A stretch of 40,538 bases of DNA from an uncultured Rhodospirillales bacterium. GTDB taxonomy: Bacteria > Pseudomonadota > Alphaproteobacteria > Azospirillales > Azospirillaceae. The DNA lies in contig CAIXKV010000133.1 in assembly GCA_903920145.1 (NCBI GenBank), positions 1 to 40,538 of the forward strand, written 5' to 3'. The stretch's first letter is position 1; each line of letters opens with the position of its first letter. Position numbers and translations under genes: made by a program. This document shows positions 24,874 to 32,819 of the stretch, piece by piece. The notes below the pieces were generated by a model. The model worked only from the letters and a program-made list of their open reading frames with translations. It made no database searches and was not told the DNA's origin.

Positions 24874-25659
24874 ATGATCCAAGAAATCTCTATCCTCGGA
24901 GGCTGCGGTCGCGACGGCACCCCTGACGCCATCGATCGATTGGACCTGCGGATGGGTGACGTTGTGAGTGTTGTCGGGCGCACCGGATCCGGTAAGACCA
25001 CTCTGATCAATGACATAGAACTGTTTGCGGATGCCGACACGCCAACCCGTCGACGCATTTTGATCAATGGCAACCGGGCGCCTGCGGAATACCGGGACGA
25101 CCCCTCGCGCAACCCGATTGCCCTGATCACCCAGCACACAAGCTTCCTCTCTGATCTGCCGGTCGACGAATTTTTGTACACGCATGCTGGTATTCGGCGC
25201 ACAGCGCCGGGGGCCGTCGATGCTGCGGTGGCAGAGACGTTGGCTTTTGCCAATCAGCTCACGGGTGAGCCTATTGCGCTTAGAAGTCGTATGACAGAGC
25301 TTTCAGGAGGCCAAACCCGTTCTTTGTTGATCGCAGACGCGACCATCATCTGTGATACACCGATTGTGCTGCTCGATGAAGTTGAAAACGCTGGCATCAA
25401 CCGTTCACGGGCGCTTGAACTGCTCCGAGGCTACCGAAAGATATTTATCTTCGTCACTCACGATCCGCGTATTGCGCTGCTCTCGGACTACCGGCTGGTG
25501 CTTCGGGATGGGCGGATCGAGCGGGTGCTCTATACCGACGAAAGGGAGCGCCAGCTCGCCCCTCTGGTTGGCCGGCTCGACGACGTTCTGGCAGATCTCC
25601 GCGATCGCATTCGCGAAGGTGCGCGCATCGATTCATTCGACACCAGAGGTTTGACATGA
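24874..25659 (+). CDS. ABC-type ATPase without a permease partner, first gene of a metallocofactor-like cluster
   Basis: 261 residues. Walker A GRTGSGKT (35-42), Q87 in ITQHTS, signature LSGGQ (143-147), Walker B VLLDE (D168, E169) and H196 in FVTHD. Unlike importer ATPases, the helical part is short and no membrane or binding protein is encoded nearby on this strand. The N-terminus carries GGCGRDG. It therefore resembles soluble ABC-type ATPases that work in cluster assembly (SufC-like in principle) rather than transport. Its stop overlaps the GTPase start (ATGA), showing tight coupling. Role inferred from context. Confidence 0.8.
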   Translation: MIQEISILGGCGRDGTPDAIDRLDLRMGDVVSVVGRTGSGKTTLINDIELFADADTPTRRRILINGNRAPAEYRDDPSRNPIALITQHTSFLSDLPVDEFLYTHAGIRRTAPGAVDAAVAETLAFANQLTGEPIALRSRMTELSGGQTRSLLIADATIICDTPIVLLDEVENAGINRSRALELLRGYRKIFIFVTHDPRIALLSDYRLVLRDGRIERVLYTDERERQLAPLVGRLDDVLADLRDRIREGARIDSFDTRGLT

Positions 25660-26357
25660 AACTCGCTATTTGCGCTGGAACCGCGACCACCGGAAAATCT
25701 GCGGTGCTGCGCCACGTTGTCCCCAGGCTTCAAAAACGAGGATGGTCGGTGGCTTTCCTCAAAATTGACGTGCAGTTCGCCGATGAGGACGAGGTCTTTG
25801 CTCGAGATTTCGGAATAGCAACCCGCAAAGTATACTCTGGAGAGTTGTGCCCTGACCACTGTAACGTCATGGTCTTGGGGGATGCCCTACAATGGGCTGG
25901 TCGTTCCGGAGCTGACCTATTGCTGGTGGAAACCGCAGGGTTGTGCCTGCGGTGTTCGCCTTACGTTGATGGCGGGCTGGGCATCGTGGTACTAGAAGCC
26001 ACAAGCGGCATGAACCTGCCGCGTAAAATTGGGCCGATGCTGTCTCTCGCCGATATCGCCGTGGTCACCAAGATCGATCGGGTGTCCCAAGCGGAACGCG
26101 AGGTCTTCCGCGCCCGCATCCTGAACGCCGCTCCGGGTGTGCGTATCCGCGAGGTCAACGCGCTACACGGCATCGGCATTGACCCCATCGTCGATGCCAT
26201 AGCCACAACCCCCGAAGTGGGGGCCGGCTTGGCGCTTCGCGGGAACCCGCCGGTCGGCACCTGTACCATCTGTGTCGGTAAGAAGGAGATCGGCTGGCAA
26301 TCTCACTTTGGGGTTGTCCGCGCCCTGGATAACCAGACTTTTTATCGGGGTGAGTAG
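25656..26357 (+). CDS. Cys-rich P-loop GTPase resembling HypB/UreG
   Basis: 233 residues. P-loop GTATTGKS (8-15), switch-like VETAG (91-95) and the G4 motif TKID (138-141) place it with the SIMIBI GTPases HypB, UreG and CobW, which deliver metals to enzymes. Three Cys pairs, C65/C69 (CPDHC), C97/C100 (CLRC) and C203/C206 (CTIC), could bind a metal or an Fe-S cluster. The second pair follows directly after VETAG, as in HypB where VENVGNLVCP binds nickel. Placed between an ABC-type ATPase and a cysteine desulfurase it is probably a metallochaperone or cluster-insertion GTPase. The target enzyme is not in the window. Confidence 0.82.
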   Translation: MKLAICAGTATTGKSAVLRHVVPRLQKRGWSVAFLKIDVQFADEDEVFARDFGIATRKVYSGELCPDHCNVMVLGDALQWAGRSGADLLLVETAGLCLRCSPYVDGGLGIVVLEATSGMNLPRKIGPMLSLADIAVVTKIDRVSQAEREVFRARILNAAPGVRIREVNALHGIGIDPIVDAIATTPEVGAGLALRGNPPVGTCTICVGKKEIGWQSHFGVVRALDNQTFYRGE

Positions 26358-26361
26358 TCGC

Positions 26362-27525
26362 ATGACGATTTACTTTGATAATTCCGCAACCACTCCGGTA
26401 GACCCCCGCGTCACCGAAAGAATGGTGCCCTGGTTTACTGAAAACTTCGGCAACCCGTCGAGTCTGCATGCGCTCGGACGACAGGCTCGAGAGGCGGTGG
26501 AACACGCCCGTGGCCAGATCGCGACGCTACTCGGTGCCCGACCTCGAGAGATCCTGTTTACCGCTAGCGGCAGCGAAGCCAACAATCTGGCACTCTTGGG
26601 CACCATCGCAGCGGGAGGGCCTGGACCGCATCATCTGGTGACCGACGCCATCGAGCATCCAGCCATCCTTGAAACCGTTCACGCCTTGGAAAAGCAGGGC
26701 GTCGAGGTCACCATTCTGCCGGTGGATCGCGTGGGGCGGGTCGCCCCCGAAGATGTCGCCCAAAGCCTGCGTCCCCATACCCGCCTCGTCTCGATCATGG
26801 CCGCCAACAACGTGATCGGTACCGTGCAGCCCATTGCAGAAATTGCCCGTATCGTCCATGCGGCCGGAGTGCGCTTTCACACCGACGCGGTTCAGGCGGT
26901 GGGTAAACTTCCGATTGATCTTGCCGCCGAACCCATTGATCTCCTGTCACTCTCGGCCCACAAGTTGCACGGACCCAAGGGCGTGGGGGCGCTCTATGTG
27001 CGCGAAGGCGTGGCGCTGGCCCCAATCATCCATGGTGGCGGACAGGAACGAGGGCTGCGCTCCGCGACCGAGAATGTTGCCGGTATCATCGGGTTCGGAC
27101 TGGCCGCAGAACTCGCTGATCGGGAGATGGCAGAAGACAACGCCCGGCTGGTCGGACTTCGCGACCACATGATCGCCGGTATCACAGCCATGTGCCCGTC
27201 CGCCTACCTGATCGGTGACCCGTTACGACGGCTGCCCGGTCATGTCTGCCTTGGTTTCGCTGGTATAGAGGGGGAGGCGATTCGCCTTTTGCTGGCGCTC
27301 GACGAGGCTGGGATTGCGGCCTCCGCCGGCAGCGCATGCAGTGCCTCCCACGGTGCCGAACCCTCTTACATCCTCCGGGCCCTCGGCTTCGATCCCTTTC
27401 GGGCCCGTGGCGCGCTCCGCCTCACTCTCGGTCGTTTCAACACCGCCGGCGAGGTTGAGCATGTACTGGAGGTTCTGCCTAAACTTGTCGTCGGCCTGCG
27501 CCGCATTGCCACGCCACGGCCTTGA
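26362..27525 (+). CDS. NifS/IscS-type cysteine desulfurase
   Basis: 387 residues from the ATG at 26362. PLP-binding K201 in SAHKLHGPKGVGALY, N-terminal YFDNSATTPVDPRV, and catalytic C326 in SAGSACSASHG, the class I loop with a longer insert typical of NifS/IscS. It takes sulfur from cysteine as a persulfide and supplies it for Fe-S clusters or other sulfur cofactors. It lies 4 bp after the GTPase stop and 39 bp before the Fe-S protein gene, so it looks dedicated to this cluster rather than to the housekeeping isc/suf pathway, whose scaffold genes are absent. Confidence 0.93.
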   Translation: MTIYFDNSATTPVDPRVTERMVPWFTENFGNPSSLHALGRQAREAVEHARGQIATLLGARPREILFTASGSEANNLALLGTIAAGGPGPHHLVTDAIEHPAILETVHALEKQGVEVTILPVDRVGRVAPEDVAQSLRPHTRLVSIMAANNVIGTVQPIAEIARIVHAAGVRFHTDAVQAVGKLPIDLAAEPIDLLSLSAHKLHGPKGVGALYVREGVALAPIIHGGGQERGLRSATENVAGIIGFGLAAELADREMAEDNARLVGLRDHMIAGITAMCPSAYLIGDPLRRLPGHVCLGFAGIEGEAIRLLLALDEAGIAASAGSACSASHGAEPSYILRALGFDPFRARGALRLTLGRFNTAGEVEHVLEVLPKLVVGLRRIATPRP

Positions 27526-27564
27526 AGGGTGACGCTTATCCATAACACGAACGGAGCAGAAGCT

Positions 27565-28410
27565 ATGTCCGCTACTCAAACTCTCGCTGCCCGCCAGCTC
27601 CCCGGCCAGAATTGCGGGGTGTGCGGCTATCGTACCTGCGATGCGCTGGCCGAACAGCTTGAGTCACGCCCTGATCTGATCAAGCGATGCATTAACCTCT
27701 CGGACAATCGTGTCGCGAACCCAACCACTCCCGTTAGCGAACCTCAAGCCTGGCGGCGGGAGGCCCCCAAGCCCGTATTCGGCGAGGCTCTGATACCGGC
27801 GAGCTCTGATACTGACACATTGCCGGTATCGGGCCGCGACGGCGGCCCGGCGTCCTCGTGGACGCGAAGCCAAGGGCGCGGATGCGCCCGCCCGGCGTCT
27901 GAGGGCACCCTTGATGAGTCACCATCAAGGCCCGATGGTATGAGCTGGCGGGACTCTCTTGGCCGCGAGTTCGACTTCTATCTTGAGCATTTCCCCGAAG
28001 ATCCCGGCCCGCGTGAGATCATTCTGCCTCACAATCCAATGTTAACCCGTGAGATGGAGATTAAGGTCGGAGACCTTATGATAGGTCGCCCGCTCGGCAT
28101 GTCGTGCGGATGCCCGATCACCCATTGCGGCGTCGCCGTTGAAGTCGATGCCCGCACAGGCGTTATTGTTTGGTGCGTCACGGGTCCACTCGCGCCTAGG
28201 GAGAAGGGATTCAAGGATATTGGCTACTATATTGCAGAGGGTTATGAGGGCTTGATCACCCAGACTCGAACCGAGATTAAAATCGGTATGCGGTATTTCT
28301 TCCAACCTCGACTCTGCATGCTTCAGTGGCGTCACAGTGGATTGGTTAATTATGTTAACCGAAGCGCCGATGGGCTTCAAGTTCGTCTCGAAGGATTGTG
28401 GATCGGCTGA
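27565..28410 (+). CDS. Fe-S protein with an in-frame copy of the dispersed element
   Basis: 281 residues from the ATG at 27565 (preceded by ACGGAG). Residues 13-45 form a PF04060-type Fe-S motif: C17, C20, C25 and C42 in QNCGVCGYRTCDALAEQL, as seen in RnfB and acetyl-CoA synthase small subunits. Residues 76-126 are the translated repeat element (LIPASSDTDTLPVSG, then ARPASEGTLDES). The C-terminal half has a second Cys set, C181, C183, C188 (MSCGCPITHCGV) and C204, in a domain I do not recognise. It closes the ABC-ATPase/GTPase/NifS operon and may be the scaffold or the client of that system. The insert lies between two likely domains and the frame is intact. Confidence 0.8.
   Translation: MSATQTLAARQLPGQNCGVCGYRTCDALAEQLESRPDLIKRCINLSDNRVANPTTPVSEPQAWRREAPKPVFGEALIPASSDTDTLPVSGRDGGPASSWTRSQGRGCARPASEGTLDESPSRPDGMSWRDSLGREFDFYLEHFPEDPGPREIILPHNPMLTREMEIKVGDLMIGRPLGMSCGCPITHCGVAVEVDARTGVIVWCVTGPLAPREKGFKDIGYYIAEGYEGLITQTRTEIKIGMRYFFQPRLCMLQWRHSGLVNYVNRSADGLQVRLEGLWIG
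27790..27942 (+). repeat. Dispersed palindromic element, complete reference copy inside a gene
   Basis: 153 bp, exactly 51 codons, in frame with the Fe-S protein. Five successive palindromes: GATACCGGCGA with TTGCCGGTATC; GGGCCGCGACGGCGGCCC; GCGTCCTCGTGGACGC; GGGCGCGGATGCGCCC; and CCTTGATGAGTCACCATCAA followed by GGCCCGATGGTAT. Most other copies can be aligned to this one. Confidence 0.95.
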
Positions 28411-28520
28411 TACTGGCGAGCCATCAATAATGATACCGGCGGGCCCTAACAATGATACCCCCGCCGGTATCGGGCTTCGACCGCACCCTCGGGCCGTGAC
28501 GGCGATCGGGTTGCGCCGTT
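28408..28520 (+). repeat. Variant copy of the dispersed element with expanded first module
   Basis: GATACTGGCGAGCC, GATACCGGCGGGCC and GATACCCCCGCCGGTATC follow one another, so the first unit is tandemly multiplied. Then GGGCTTCGACC...GGGCCGTGACGG. The later modules have decayed. It starts immediately at the stop codon of the Fe-S protein gene. Confidence 0.7.
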
Positions 28521-28590
28521 CAGCCGTGGTGGGAAGCGGTCCCTCCAAAATTGGCTGTCCAGCCATGCGAATAGCTTCGCATCAGCAATG

Positions 28591-28650
28591 TTGACACCCT
28601 CCTAGGTCGCGGCCTTATCTTGAACGCGTTCATTAAACACGTTCAAAATT
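28591..28650 (+). promoter_or_regulatory. Promoter and palindromic operator of the TetR gene
   Basis: TTGACA at 28591-28596 with TATCTT at 28616-28621, 19 bp apart, is a plausible promoter. It is followed by the perfect 12-bp palindrome TGAACGCGTTCA (28621-28632) and a second half-site ACGTTCA (28639-28645). This is a typical autoregulatory TetR operator arrangement and overlaps the first codons of the longest possible frame. Confidence 0.55.
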
Positions 28651-29309
28651 CTGATAAGGATGTGCGGCTGGTGCCCCGATTGCCCCTCAGCGAAATCGAA
28701 AAAAACCAAACCCGACGGCGGATTCTCGATGCCGCGCAAGCCCTGTTCGATAAAGCAGGCATCGACGCTGTATCGATGCGCGCGATCGGAAAAGATGTCG
28801 GACTCACAGCCCCCGCCTTATATGCCTATTATACAAGCAAAACACATCTTCTTTGCGCTCTATGGAAAGATACTTTGGCCGATTTATATCATAAACTTCG
28901 AAATATTTCTGAGAAACAACGGGATCCATTATTGGCAATTCAAGAAATTGGGCAGGCTTATTCGGAATTTTCGTTAGAAAATCAGGCTAGATTTCGACTT
29001 TTGTTTATGCTTGATCAGCAGAATCAGATGCAAGATTTAGAAGATGGGGGATATCGACAGGCTGCCTATCATGTCCTGCGGCAACGGGCGAGTGACGCGA
29101 TCGATCAAGGACTGTTTCGTATTGACGATCCGGATTTGATCGCACAGATCATTTGGACCGGACTTCATGGCGTTCTCAGCCGCACCATGTCCTCGTCAAG
29201 CTTTGAATTTCTTCCAACATCGCTCCTGATTCCTTCGATGATCGATACCCTGCTTGCCGGATTTCAAAAATTGCCTCCGAGCATAGAACCAACGAATCAA
29301 ACCCCGTAA
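28620..29309 (+). CDS. TetR-family transcriptional repressor, probable regulator of the downstream exporter
   Basis: 229 residues from the upstream-most TTG. In-frame GTG codons at 28662 and 28671 are alternatives and probably better, because the operator palindrome covers the TTG. TetR DNA-binding domain at about residues 28-75: TRRRILDAAQALFDKAGIDA, then MRAIGKDVGLTAPALYAYYTS with the recognition helix. The C-terminal domain (residues 85-215) is a helical ligand-binding and dimer region (QARFRLLFMLDQQNQM). It is followed after 17 bp by a HlyD-type gene and two ABC-2 permeases on the same strand, the usual layout of a locally regulated efflux system. Ligand unknown. Confidence 0.88.
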   Translation: MNAFIKHVQNSDKDVRLVPRLPLSEIEKNQTRRRILDAAQALFDKAGIDAVSMRAIGKDVGLTAPALYAYYTSKTHLLCALWKDTLADLYHKLRNISEKQRDPLLAIQEIGQAYSEFSLENQARFRLLFMLDQQNQMQDLEDGGYRQAAYHVLRQRASDAIDQGLFRIDDPDLIAQIIWTGLHGVLSRTMSSSSFEFLPTSLLIPSMIDTLLAGFQKLPPSIEPTNQTP

Positions 29310-29326
29310 TTTGGGAGACGATTAAA

Positions 29327-30325
29327 ATGATTCGACGCCTGATCCGAATAATCCTACTCATCATCGCTGTTGGTGGCGCCGGGGTTGCTTTTTTGTATGC
29401 GGATCGCCCACCTCCCTTAATCGTCCAGGGGGAGGTTGAGGCTACGCGGGTTGATCTTTCCCCCAGAGTCTCGGGACGGGTCAAGACGCTACGGGCCGAT
29501 ATCGGGGACCGGGTCCGTGCCGGTGATGTGGTCATCGAACTTGATAGCCCACAATTGGAAGCCTCACTCGCCGTCGCGGAAGCGTCTTTGGCGGTGGCAA
29601 TGGCGGATCGGGATCGGGTTTATAGCACGCGCCAAGAAGTCATCGACGCTCAGAAGGCCGGTCTCGGCAAGGCTGAGGCTGACGTGGAACTTGCCCGACG
29701 GGTCTACGAAAGGCAGCAGCAGCTTCTGCGCTCCGGCAATACCACGCAGCAAAGGATGGATGAAGCGACGAATGGCCTCGAAGCGGCCCAAAAGGCCCTG
29801 CAAACCGCCCAGGCCAACCTGACTCTGGCCCGCCAAGGCACGAGCGACCAGGAAAAATCATTAGCGATTGCCAAATCAAAACAAGCCCAAGCGACCGTCG
29901 ATCAGATCAAGACCGACCTTGCCGAACTGATGATTCATGCCCCGATCACGGGACAGGTCACCACGCGAACCGCAGAGCTTGGGGAGCTTTTTAATCCCGG
30001 AGAAACATTAATATCGATTGTAGAAATTGATGATGCTTGGTTAACCTTCAATCTCCGAGAAGATTTATTAACCGGGCTGAAGGTTGGGGATCAATTTGAA
30101 GTCCAAATTCCAGCCCTGGCTAACCGATTCATCCCGGTCAGGGTCACAATGATCAATGCGCGGGGCGACTATGCCAACTGGCGGGCGACCAAGGCCACCG
30201 GCGACTTCGACCTCAGAACCTTCGAGGTTCGCGCCAAGCCAGTCGTGCCGGTGGACGGGTTGCGACCGGGTATGAGCGGCATCGTCGTGTGGAATGCCCC
30301 TGCAACGATGGGACTACGGCGATGA
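29327..30325 (+). CDS. HlyD-family periplasmic adaptor (membrane fusion protein)
   Basis: 332 residues. N-terminal anchor (5-25), lipoyl half-motif VEATRVDLSPRVSGRVKTL (about 37-55), then a long alpha-helical hairpin (about 85-195, rich in Ala, Gln and Glu) with a turn near RSGNTTQQRMDEA. The second lipoyl half follows (LMIHAPITGQVTTRTAELGE), then beta-barrel sheets ending GLRPGMSGIVVW. Such adaptors link an inner-membrane pump to an outer-membrane TolC-type channel. The stop overlaps the next gene (ATGA). No TolC homologue is in the window. Confidence 0.93.
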   Translation: MIRRLIRIILLIIAVGGAGVAFLYADRPPPLIVQGEVEATRVDLSPRVSGRVKTLRADIGDRVRAGDVVIELDSPQLEASLAVAEASLAVAMADRDRVYSTRQEVIDAQKAGLGKAEADVELARRVYERQQQLLRSGNTTQQRMDEATNGLEAAQKALQTAQANLTLARQGTSDQEKSLAIAKSKQAQATVDQIKTDLAELMIHAPITGQVTTRTAELGELFNPGETLISIVEIDDAWLTFNLREDLLTGLKVGDQFEVQIPALANRFIPVRVTMINARGDYANWRATKATGDFDLRTFEVRAKPVVPVDGLRPGMSGIVVWNAPATMGLRR

Positions 30326-31536
30326 AAGTCTCACGGCAGGGCAGCGTCAGACCAGGCCTTTCATTGGTGCTGCGTCGCGAATTGCGATGGATGCGCCGCC
30401 GTTTGGCCATCCCGATCATGACTCTTGGATTTCCGCTGCTGGTTTTCGCCGTGCTCGCGGCGGTCTTCAACACCGGACTGCCCACCCATCTGCCGGTGGC
30501 GGTGCTGGACCAGGATCGGACGACGCTGTCCAGGCAGATCATTCAGATGATCGATGCCTCGTCGGATGTCGCGGTCGCGGAACGGGTTGACGACTTGGCC
30601 GGAGGACGGCGCCTGATGCTGGAGGGCCGGGTTTACGCCGTGGTGATGATTCCCGCCAATCTCGAACGGGACGTCACAACGGGCCGCCGCCCCACAACCG
30701 TTGTCTTTTACAACAACGAATTCCTGACCATCGGTAGCCTTGTATCGCGGGCGCTTGGCGATGCGCTCGGCACCGCCGAAGCTGGGATTGCCATGGCGGC
30801 ACGGCTCAAGCAAGGGGAGTCTCCGCCAATCGCCCTGCTCGAGATCACCCCCATCCCGGTCCAGATTAATCCACTCTTTAATCCCACAATGAACTACATT
30901 TATTTTCTTTTAGTGGCGTTAATTCCGACGGTGTTGCAGATTTTTATCTGCGTAACCTCTGCCTATTCGGTCAGTCTGGAACGCCGAAGTACCCTTGGAC
31001 TGGTTATCTTGAGCCATCTCGGCGGCGGTTTGGCGCCTGCGATCATAGGCAAGCTATTGCCCTATACCCTGGCTTTTCTCATAACGTTAGGGGTGAGTGA
31101 TGCGGTTTTATTTGGCGCCCTGGGAACGCCATTTCGGGGTGATTGGCGCCTGCTGTTACTCGCCGACGTTCTTTTCATTCTGGCCTATCAGATGATCGGA
31201 GCTTTATTTGCCCTGATTGGACGGGATACGGTTCAGGCGCTCGGCTTCGCCGGCATTCTGACGGCCCCCTCCTTTGGCTTCATCGGTGTGAGCTTTCCCA
31301 GCATGGCGATGGGGTCTTTTCCTCAGGTCTGGGGAGATCTCTTGCCGGCGGGTTGGTACATGCAAATCCGCATCGAGCAAACCCTCAAGGGGCTTGCGCC
31401 GGTCTATTCGTTGGGACATCTGGCCGCGCTGGCGACACTTTTGGCTGTGGTCACCCTACTGACGGTTCTGCGACTGTTAAGCCTGCGTCGCGCCCGTTTG
31501 GCGACCCCGGAACAGGCTCAGGAGGTCGTAACATGA
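30322..31536 (+). CDS. ABC-2 type permease of an export system (first)
   Basis: 404 residues from the ATG at 30322 overlapping the HlyD stop. One N-terminal membrane helix, then a large periplasmic domain (residues 50-180, LPVAVLDQDRTTLSRQIIQM, then VYAVVMIPANLERDVTTGR) and five to six helices from about 195, matching the ABC2_membrane_3 family (YhhJ/YbhR/YbhS). FNPTMNYIYFLLVALIPTVL is the characteristic junction. It should form half of the exporter with the next gene. Its own gene ends in an ATGA overlap with the second permease. No ATP-binding subunit gene is found in the operon. Confidence 0.9.
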   Translation: MKVSRQGSVRPGLSLVLRRELRWMRRRLAIPIMTLGFPLLVFAVLAAVFNTGLPTHLPVAVLDQDRTTLSRQIIQMIDASSDVAVAERVDDLAGGRRLMLEGRVYAVVMIPANLERDVTTGRRPTTVVFYNNEFLTIGSLVSRALGDALGTAEAGIAMAARLKQGESPPIALLEITPIPVQINPLFNPTMNYIYFLLVALIPTVLQIFICVTSAYSVSLERRSTLGLVILSHLGGGLAPAIIGKLLPYTLAFLITLGVSDAVLFGALGTPFRGDWRLLLLADVLFILAYQMIGALFALIGRDTVQALGFAGILTAPSFGFIGVSFPSMAMGSFPQVWGDLLPAGWYMQIRIEQTLKGLAPVYSLGHLAALATLLAVVTLLTVLRLLSLRRARLATPEQAQEVVT

Positions 31537-32675
31537 GGGCGCTTTTGGCCGGATTCTGCGGCGAATTCAAACGCATCTTGGGTGATGAGGGCGCCCGCAC
31601 CACCATGATCGCCGCAGTTTTGATCTACGCGGTCTTCTACCCACAACCCTATCTCAAGGAGGCGGTCCGCAAGGTTCCCGTGGTGGTGGTCGATCAGGAC
31701 CATAGCACGGCCAGCCGAGAGTTGATCCGACGCATCGATGCCAGCGACGGCGCCGCCGTGATTGCAGCGGCTCAGGATCTATCCACGGCCCGGAGTCACA
31801 TCCTTGCCGGTCGCGCCTTCGCGATCATCGTGATCCCGACCGATTTTGAACGAGACATCCTGGCCGGACGCCCGTCACCAATCGCAGCCTACGGAGACGC
31901 CGGATACTTCCTCGTCTACCGGGCTGCGGTGGGGGCGATCAGCACCGCCGCGCGATCGGCGGGAGCCGAGATCGCGATCCATCGCCTTAGCATCCAGCAG
32001 GGCGTGGACTCGGCAACGGCTCGGGCTATCGTCGATCCCATGCCGGTAACAATCGTCCCCCTGTTCAATCCCCAAGGCGGCTATGCCACCTATGTCGTCC
32101 CGACCGCATTTGTGCTCATTCTCCAGCAGACTCTTCTGATGGGCATCGGAATTTTGGGCCCCGCACGTCCCCAAACAGCAGGCCGACAAACGCTGGGCGG
32201 CTTGGCGACCGGGATGCTGGCGCGGGTTCTGGCGTTTGTTACCCTCTACATTCCCTTCGCCGTGCTTTATCTGGTGATCATGCCCCACCTCTATCACCTA
32301 CCGCGATTGGGTGCGGTCGGCGATCTCTTGATGGTCATGGCGCTTTTTCTCTTTGCCGTCAGTTGTCTTGGATTAACGCTTGCCGCCCTCATGCCCAGTG
32401 GCGAAAGCGTGATTCTGATGTTGGTTGTTCTGGGTTTGCCGCTTTTCTTCCTGTCCGGTGTCTCGTGGCCAAGCGAGAGCATGCCCAAGTTATTGTCGAT
32501 GCTCGCCCAGTGTATACCGGCCATTCCGGCCATGAATGCCACCGTTCGGATCGGACAAATGGGAGCCTCTTTGGCCGATGTCTCCCCAGAACTCCGCACA
32601 CTCGCCATCGACGCCGGGGCTTATGCCTTGGCCGCGCTCATTTGTCAAAGTGTGCGTGATACCATCGAGCCTTGA
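31533..32675 (+). CDS. ABC-2 type permease of an export system (second), C-terminus formed by a repeat element
   Basis: 380 residues from the ATG at 31533. Same architecture as the preceding permease: helix near residues 22-40, periplasmic domain (VPVVVVDQDHSTASRELIRR, then AFAIIVIPTDFERDILAG), then six helices including FLSGVSWPSESMPKLL. The last helix is cut short: the final residues DTIEP and the stop come from a reverse-orientation copy of the dispersed element starting at 32658. Family members usually have several more hydrophobic and basic residues here, so the tail was probably trimmed by the insertion. The loss is small and the protein may still work. Confidence 0.88.
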   Translation: MRALLAGFCGEFKRILGDEGARTTMIAAVLIYAVFYPQPYLKEAVRKVPVVVVDQDHSTASRELIRRIDASDGAAVIAAAQDLSTARSHILAGRAFAIIVIPTDFERDILAGRPSPIAAYGDAGYFLVYRAAVGAISTAARSAGAEIAIHRLSIQQGVDSATARAIVDPMPVTIVPLFNPQGGYATYVVPTAFVLILQQTLLMGIGILGPARPQTAGRQTLGGLATGMLARVLAFVTLYIPFAVLYLVIMPHLYHLPRLGAVGDLLMVMALFLFAVSCLGLTLAALMPSGESVILMLVVLGLPLFFLSGVSWPSESMPKLLSMLAQCIPAIPAMNATVRIGQMGASLADVSPELRTLAIDAGAYALAALICQSVRDTIEP

Positions 32676-32802
32676 TGGTGACTCATCAAGGCTGCCCTCA
32701 GACGCCGGGCGGGCGCATCCGCGCCCTTGGCTTCGCGTCCACGAGGCCGCCGTCGCGGCCCGAGGACCGGCGATGTGTCAGTATCAGGGCTCGCCGGTAT
32801 GA
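32658..32802 (-). repeat. Dispersed palindromic element, full reverse copy at a gene end
   Basis: Runs from GATACCATCGAGCCTTGATG to the first-module arm TCGCCGGTAT (32791-32800). All five modules can be recognised in reverse order. In this direction it brings an immediate stop codon for the preceding permease. Confidence 0.9.
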
Positions 32803-32819
32803 CAGACGGCAACTCGCTA

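Noticed and set aside
26272-26361. Upstream extension of the cysteine desulfurase frame
   Set aside because: It would overlap the GTPase end and adds no conserved sequence; the ATG at 26362 begins directly with the family N-terminus MTIYFDNSATTP.
21334-28520. CRISPR array
   Set aside because: The repeats are dispersed, about 150 bp long, in both orientations and partly inside genes; no regular short repeats with unique spacers and no cas genes.
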